Both the position numbers and the translations under genes were made by a program. A DNA stretch of 46,380 nt. Origin: Streptomyces sparsogenes (GTDB lineage Bacteria > Actinomycetota > Actinomycetes > Streptomycetales > Streptomycetaceae). Each line of letters starts with the position of its first letter. Position 1 is the first letter of the stretch. This document shows positions 43,318-46,380 of the stretch, one piece after another. The stretch is from contig NZ_MAXF01000087.1 in NCBI RefSeq assembly GCF_001704635.1, positions 1 through 46,380 on the forward strand, in the 5' to 3' direction. The notes under the pieces were generated by a model. The model did not search any database. It saw only the letters and a program-made list of their open reading frames with translations, and was not told the origin of the DNA.

Positions 43318-43923
43318 TTAGGGGGCGCGGAAGCGGTGCACCGCCGAGGGGGTGACCGCGGCGTGCACCGGCCGGTCGTGGGCCTCGCCCGGGACCTCGT
43401 CCAGCACCTCGCCGTCGTACAGCAGCACCACCAGCGCCGGGCGGACCCCCGCCCGCTCCAGCCGGGCCAGCACCCGGTCGTACGAGCCGCCGCCGCGGCC
43501 CAGGCGCACCCCGCGCCGGTCCACGGCGAGCCCGGGCAGCAGCACCACGTCCGCCCCGGTGACCGCCTCGGGGCCGAGCCGCGGCCCCTCCGGCTCCAGC
43601 AGCCCCCGCCCGGCCCGCGCCAGCCGCTCGGGGCCCTCGTCCCGCCCCCAGTCGAGGTCGTTGTCCTCCAGGAGGACCGGGAGCAGTACGCGTACGCCCC
43701 GGGCGCGCAGCGCCTCCCGCAGGTCGTGGGTGCCGGGCTCGCGGCCCACCGAGACATACGCGGCCACCGTCCCCGCCCCCGCGAGCTCCGGCAGCTCCAG
43801 CGCGCGACACGCCAGGGACGCCCGCGCGTCCGCGATGTCATCCGCCGTCAACCTGGCCCTCACCGCCATGAGATGTCGCCGCAACTCGGCCTTACTAGCT
43901 TCGGCATTGATCACTGAGTGCAC
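43318..43923 (-). CDS. 5-formyltetrahydrofolate cyclo-ligase
   Basis: The 201-residue protein converts 5-formyl-THF to 5,10-methenyl-THF with ATP. Family marks are the N-terminal KAELRRHLMAVRARLT (phosphate-binding basic residues), the central VAAYVSVGREPGTHDL and the nucleotide loop LGRGGGSYDRVLARL. It diverges from galU with 72 bp between. An ATG at 43923 is the start used; a later one would remove basic residues that the family keeps. Confidence 0.92.
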   Translation of the reverse strand: MHSVINAEASKAELRRHLMAVRARLTADDIADARASLACRALELPELAGAGTVAAYVSVGREPGTHDLREALRARGVRVLLPVLLEDNDLDWGRDEGPERLARAGRGLLEPEGPRLGPEAVTGADVVLLPGLAVDRRGVRLGRGGGSYDRVLARLERAGVRPALVVLLYDGEVLDEVPGEAHDRPVHAAVTPSAVHRFRAP

Positions 43924-43995
43924 AAACTTCCTGTCTCATGTCATATTCACCGAAACCTCATGATCCTCCCAAAGGCACCCGATAGGGTTCGGTAC

Positions 43996-44898
43996 ATGAC
44001 TCAAGCGCGTACTCGGATCAGCAAGGCTGTCATCCCCGCCGCGGGGCTCGGAACCCGCTTCCTGCCGGCCACGAAGGCCACACCCAAGGAGATGCTGCCG
44101 GTCGTCGACAAGCCGGCGATCCAGTACGTCGTCGAGGAAGCCGTCACCGCCGGGCTGTCCGACGTACTCATGGTCACGGGCCGCAACAAGCGGCCCCTCG
44201 AGGATCACTTCGACCGCAACTACGAGCTGGAAGAGGCCCTGAGCCGCAAGGGCGACGAAACCCGGCTCGCCCGCGTCCAGGAGTCCAGCGACCTCGCGAC
44301 CATGCACTACGTCCGCCAGGGCGACCCCAGGGGCCTCGGCCACGCCGTCCTCTGCGCCGCCCCGCACGTCGGTGACCAGCCCTTTGCCGTCCTCCTCGGC
44401 GACGACCTCATCGATGCCCGCGACCCGCTCCTGTCCCACATGGTCGAGGTGCAGGAGCAGCACGGCGGCAGCGTCGTCGCCCTGATGGAGGTGGACCCCT
44501 CCCAGATCCACCTCTACGGCTGCGCCGCCGTCAAGCCGACCCTGGAGGAGGACGTCGTCAAGGTCACCGGGCTGGTCGAGAAGCCGGACCCGGCCGACGC
44601 CCCCAGCAACTACGCCGTCATCGGCCGCTACGTCCTCGACCCGGCCGTCTTCGACGTGCTGCGCGCCACCGAGCCCGGGCGCGGCGGCGAGATCCAGCTC
44701 ACCGACGCACTGCAGGCGCTCGCCGCGAACCCGGACCTCGGCGGGCCGGTCCACGGGGTCGTCTTCAAGGGGCGCCGGTACGACACAGGGGACCGTGGGG
44801 ACTATCTGCGTGCCATTGTCAGACTCGCGTGCGAACGTGAAGACCTGGGCCCGGACTTCCGGGACTGGCTTCGCCGTTACGTCACCGAGGAGATGTAG
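43996..44898 (+). CDS. galU: UTP-glucose-1-phosphate uridylyltransferase
   Basis: The 300-residue nucleotidyltransferase makes UDP-glucose for cell-wall and polysaccharide synthesis. It shows the signature AAGLGTRFLPATKATPKEMLPVVDKP, FAVLLGDDLID (metal-binding DD), GLVEKPDPADAPSNYAVIGRYVL and GGEIQLTDALQAL. I chose the ATG at 43996 (MTQARTRISKAVIPA) over an upstream ATG at 43918, which would start inside the divergent gene. moeA starts 4 bp after its stop, so the two are co-transcribed. Confidence 0.95.
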   Translation: MTQARTRISKAVIPAAGLGTRFLPATKATPKEMLPVVDKPAIQYVVEEAVTAGLSDVLMVTGRNKRPLEDHFDRNYELEEALSRKGDETRLARVQESSDLATMHYVRQGDPRGLGHAVLCAAPHVGDQPFAVLLGDDLIDARDPLLSHMVEVQEQHGGSVVALMEVDPSQIHLYGCAAVKPTLEEDVVKVTGLVEKPDPADAPSNYAVIGRYVLDPAVFDVLRATEPGRGGEIQLTDALQALAANPDLGGPVHGVVFKGRRYDTGDRGDYLRAIVRLACEREDLGPDFRDWLRRYVTEEM

Positions 44899-44902
44899 CA
44901 CT

Positions 44903-46285
44903 GTGAGCAGCACCGCAGCACGGGCCGCCGACCAGGGCCCGGACCAAGACCCCGGCCAGGGCCCGCGGCCCGGTGCGGCCGGCGCGCCCGGCGGGGGTCG
45001 GGGCGAGGACCGCTTCTGGACGGTGGCCGAGCACCTGGACGACATCCTCGGCCAGCTCCACCCCCTCGACCCCATCGAGCTGCAGCTGCTCGACGCCCAG
45101 GGCTGTGTCCTCGTCGAGGACGTCACCGTCCCCGGCGCCCTCCCCCCGTTCGACAACAGCTCCATGGACGGCTATGCGGTCCGGATCGCCGACATCGCGG
45201 CGGCGACGGAGGAGTATCCCGCGGTGCTCACCGTCGTCGGGGACATCGCGGCGGGCAGCGAGACCGCGCCCGCCGTCGGCCCCGGCGAGGCCGCCCGCAT
45301 CATGACCGGCGCCCCGCTGCCGCCCGGCGCCCAGGCCGTGGTGCCCGTCGAGTGGACCGACGGCGGCCTGGGCCAGGGCCCGGTCACCGCCATGCCCGCC
45401 CACAGCGAGGCCCCCGAAGGCGCGAGCGGCAGGGTGCGGGTGTACCGCCCCGCCAAGGCCGGGCAGCATGTGCGCGCCCGCGGCTGCGACGCCGGGGCGG
45501 GCGAGCTGGCGCTGCGCGCCGGCACGGTCCTCGGCGCGCCGCAGATCGGCCTGCTGGCCGCCCTCGGGCGCGCCGCGGTCAAGGTGCGGCCGCGGCCGCG
45601 CGTGGTGGTGCTGTCGACCGGCAGCGAGCTGGTCCAGCCCGGGCAGGAGGCGGGCCCCGGCCGGATCCACGACTCCAACAGCTTCCAGCTCACCGCCGCC
45701 GCGCGGGACGCCGGCGCGATCGCCTACCGGGTGGGCGCGATCGCCGACGACGCCGGGGCGCTGCGCGCCGCCGTCGAGGACCAGCTGAGCAGGGCCGACA
45801 TCGTGGTCACCAGCGGCGGCGTCAGCGTCGGCGCGTACGACGTGGTCAAGGAGGCCATGCGGGAGGTCGAGTTCCGCAAGCTGGCCATGCAGCCGGGCAA
45901 GCCCCAGGGCTTCGGCCGCGTCGGCCCGGACCGCGTCCCCTTCATCGCCCTCCCGGGGAACCCGGTCAGCTCGTACGTGTCCTTCGAGCTGTTCGTGCGG
46001 CCCGCGATCCGCACGCTGATGGGCACCGGCCCCGTCCACCGCCCCCTCGTCCGGGCACGCTGCCCCGAGGGCGTCGCGTCCTCCCCGCGGGGGCGGCGCC
46101 AGTTCCTGCGCGGCTGGTACGAGCCCCCGGGGGTGGACGCGGAGCTGGGCGTCGTCACCCCTGTGGGTGGCACCGGATCCCACCTGATCAAGGCCCTCGC
46201 CCACGCCAACGCGCTGATCGTGGTGGACGAGGACACCACGGAGGTCGCCGCCGGCGCCGACGTGGACGTCGTCCTGCTCACCTGA
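44903..46285 (+). CDS. moeA: Molybdopterin molybdenumtransferase MoeA
   Basis: The 460-residue protein inserts molybdenum into molybdopterin. After a Gly-Pro-rich N-terminal extension of about 35 residues come the MoeA domains: DNSSMDGYAVR, GEAARIMTGAPLPPGAQAVVPVE, the nucleotide-binding MoCF core (VVVLSTGSELVQPGQ, DSNSFQL, VVTSGGVSVGAYDVVKEA) and FIALPGNPVSSYVSFELFV. The GTG at 44903 is the first start after galU. No other molybdopterin genes are in view. Confidence 0.93.
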   Translation: MSSTAARAADQGPDQDPGQGPRPGAAGAPGGGRGEDRFWTVAEHLDDILGQLHPLDPIELQLLDAQGCVLVEDVTVPGALPPFDNSSMDGYAVRIADIAAATEEYPAVLTVVGDIAAGSETAPAVGPGEAARIMTGAPLPPGAQAVVPVEWTDGGLGQGPVTAMPAHSEAPEGASGRVRVYRPAKAGQHVRARGCDAGAGELALRAGTVLGAPQIGLLAALGRAAVKVRPRPRVVVLSTGSELVQPGQEAGPGRIHDSNSFQLTAAARDAGAIAYRVGAIADDAGALRAAVEDQLSRADIVVTSGGVSVGAYDVVKEAMREVEFRKLAMQPGKPQGFGRVGPDRVPFIALPGNPVSSYVSFELFVRPAIRTLMGTGPVHRPLVRARCPEGVASSPRGRRQFLRGWYEPPGVDAELGVVTPVGGTGSHLIKALAHANALIVVDEDTTEVAAGADVDVVLLT

Positions 46286-46292
46286 TCCCCTA

Positions 46293-46306
46293 GGGGGTGT
46301 GCCCCC
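46293..46306 (+). terminator. Short hairpin behind moeA
   Basis: GGGGG-TGTG-CCCCC, 8 bp after the moeA stop. Further GC-rich inverted sequence (ACGCA/TGCGT) follows at the window edge and may belong to a dispersed intergenic repeat. Confidence 0.55.
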
Positions 46307-46380
46307 GATCTCTGTGGGCCCGCGACGCCTGGCACGCACGCTCGCTGCGTTGTCGGGCCCGCCCGAGTAGGCCCGCCCCC

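Noticed and set aside
46307..46380. The start of another mobile element at the right edge.
   Set aside because: The sequence resembles GC-rich intergenic repeats seen in streptomycetes, but too little is in the window to call an element.

Overview
The window is high-GC DNA with Streptomyces codon use and gene content: a complete desferrioxamine locus (desEFABCD), an hrdD-type group 2 sigma factor behind a sigma-R-type promoter, a fruR-fruK-fruA fructose PTS operon, SigE-family ECF sigma factor, DmdR-type iron box and CIRCE element. From memory (not checked), the right part (about 19.6-46.3 kb) follows the gene neighbourhood of S. coelicolor SCO3180-SCO3207, whereas the des genes lie elsewhere in that genome (SCO2780-2785), so the left part looks like rearranged or accessory DNA.

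Left end (1-3.4 kb): the 5' end of an IS30-type transposase runs off the edge. Next comes a 33-bp copy of the 3' end of the tRNA-Arg(CCU) gene whose intact copy is at 3291-3363. The 3-kb segment between these two direct repeats looks like a remnant integrated at the tRNA. It holds a DEDDh exonuclease-BRCT-BRCT-TerD fusion, a broken RsbW-like ATPase and an orphan Imm1-type immunity gene.

3.4-8.7 kb: a divergent DHA2 transporter/TetR pair with an operator between them, a cytochrome P450 that ends before its heme-ligand loop (pseudogene), and a SigE-family ECF sigma factor overlapping a membrane-anchored partner.

8.7-16.7 kb: desE-desF-desA-desB-desC-desD, all on the minus strand, apparently driven from one iron box upstream of desE. 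DesA decarboxylates lysine to cadaverine, DesB N-hydroxylates it, DesC acylates it and DesD joins the units into desferrioxamines. DesE binds the ferri-siderophore and DesF is the reductase that should release iron. The locus is marked by 15-bp minisatellites (inside desF and between desF and desA) and an odd low-complexity tail on DesC.

16.7-25.5 kb: two small membrane proteins opposite a FabR-like TetR regulator, a secreted M6 metalloprotease, a TetR/DHA2 pair with elaborate repeated operators, a MarR/ring-cleavage-dioxygenase pair, a questin-oxidase-like protein and a membrane protein. The hairpin behind the second DHA2 gene holds an orphan copy of the IS30 5' end in its loop.

25.5-46.4 kb: hrdD, an SDR, the fru operon (fruA carries an apparent one-base frameshift between its IIA and IIB domains), a flavoprotein, a P1/DmpA peptidase, a stand-alone N-terminal piece of an acyl-CoA synthetase, mscL, a SAF-domain protein, MTA phosphorylase, an FmdB zinc-ribbon gene with a CIRCE element, a K+/H+ antiporter, a penicillin acylase, 5-formyl-THF cyclo-ligase, galU and moeA.

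I found no CRISPR array, rRNA or complete phage. The most unusual items are the tRNA-bounded 3-kb remnant with the exonuclease-TerD fusion, the CIRCE-fmdB link, the IS end inside a hairpin, the fruA frameshift and the minisatellites in and beside the des genes.
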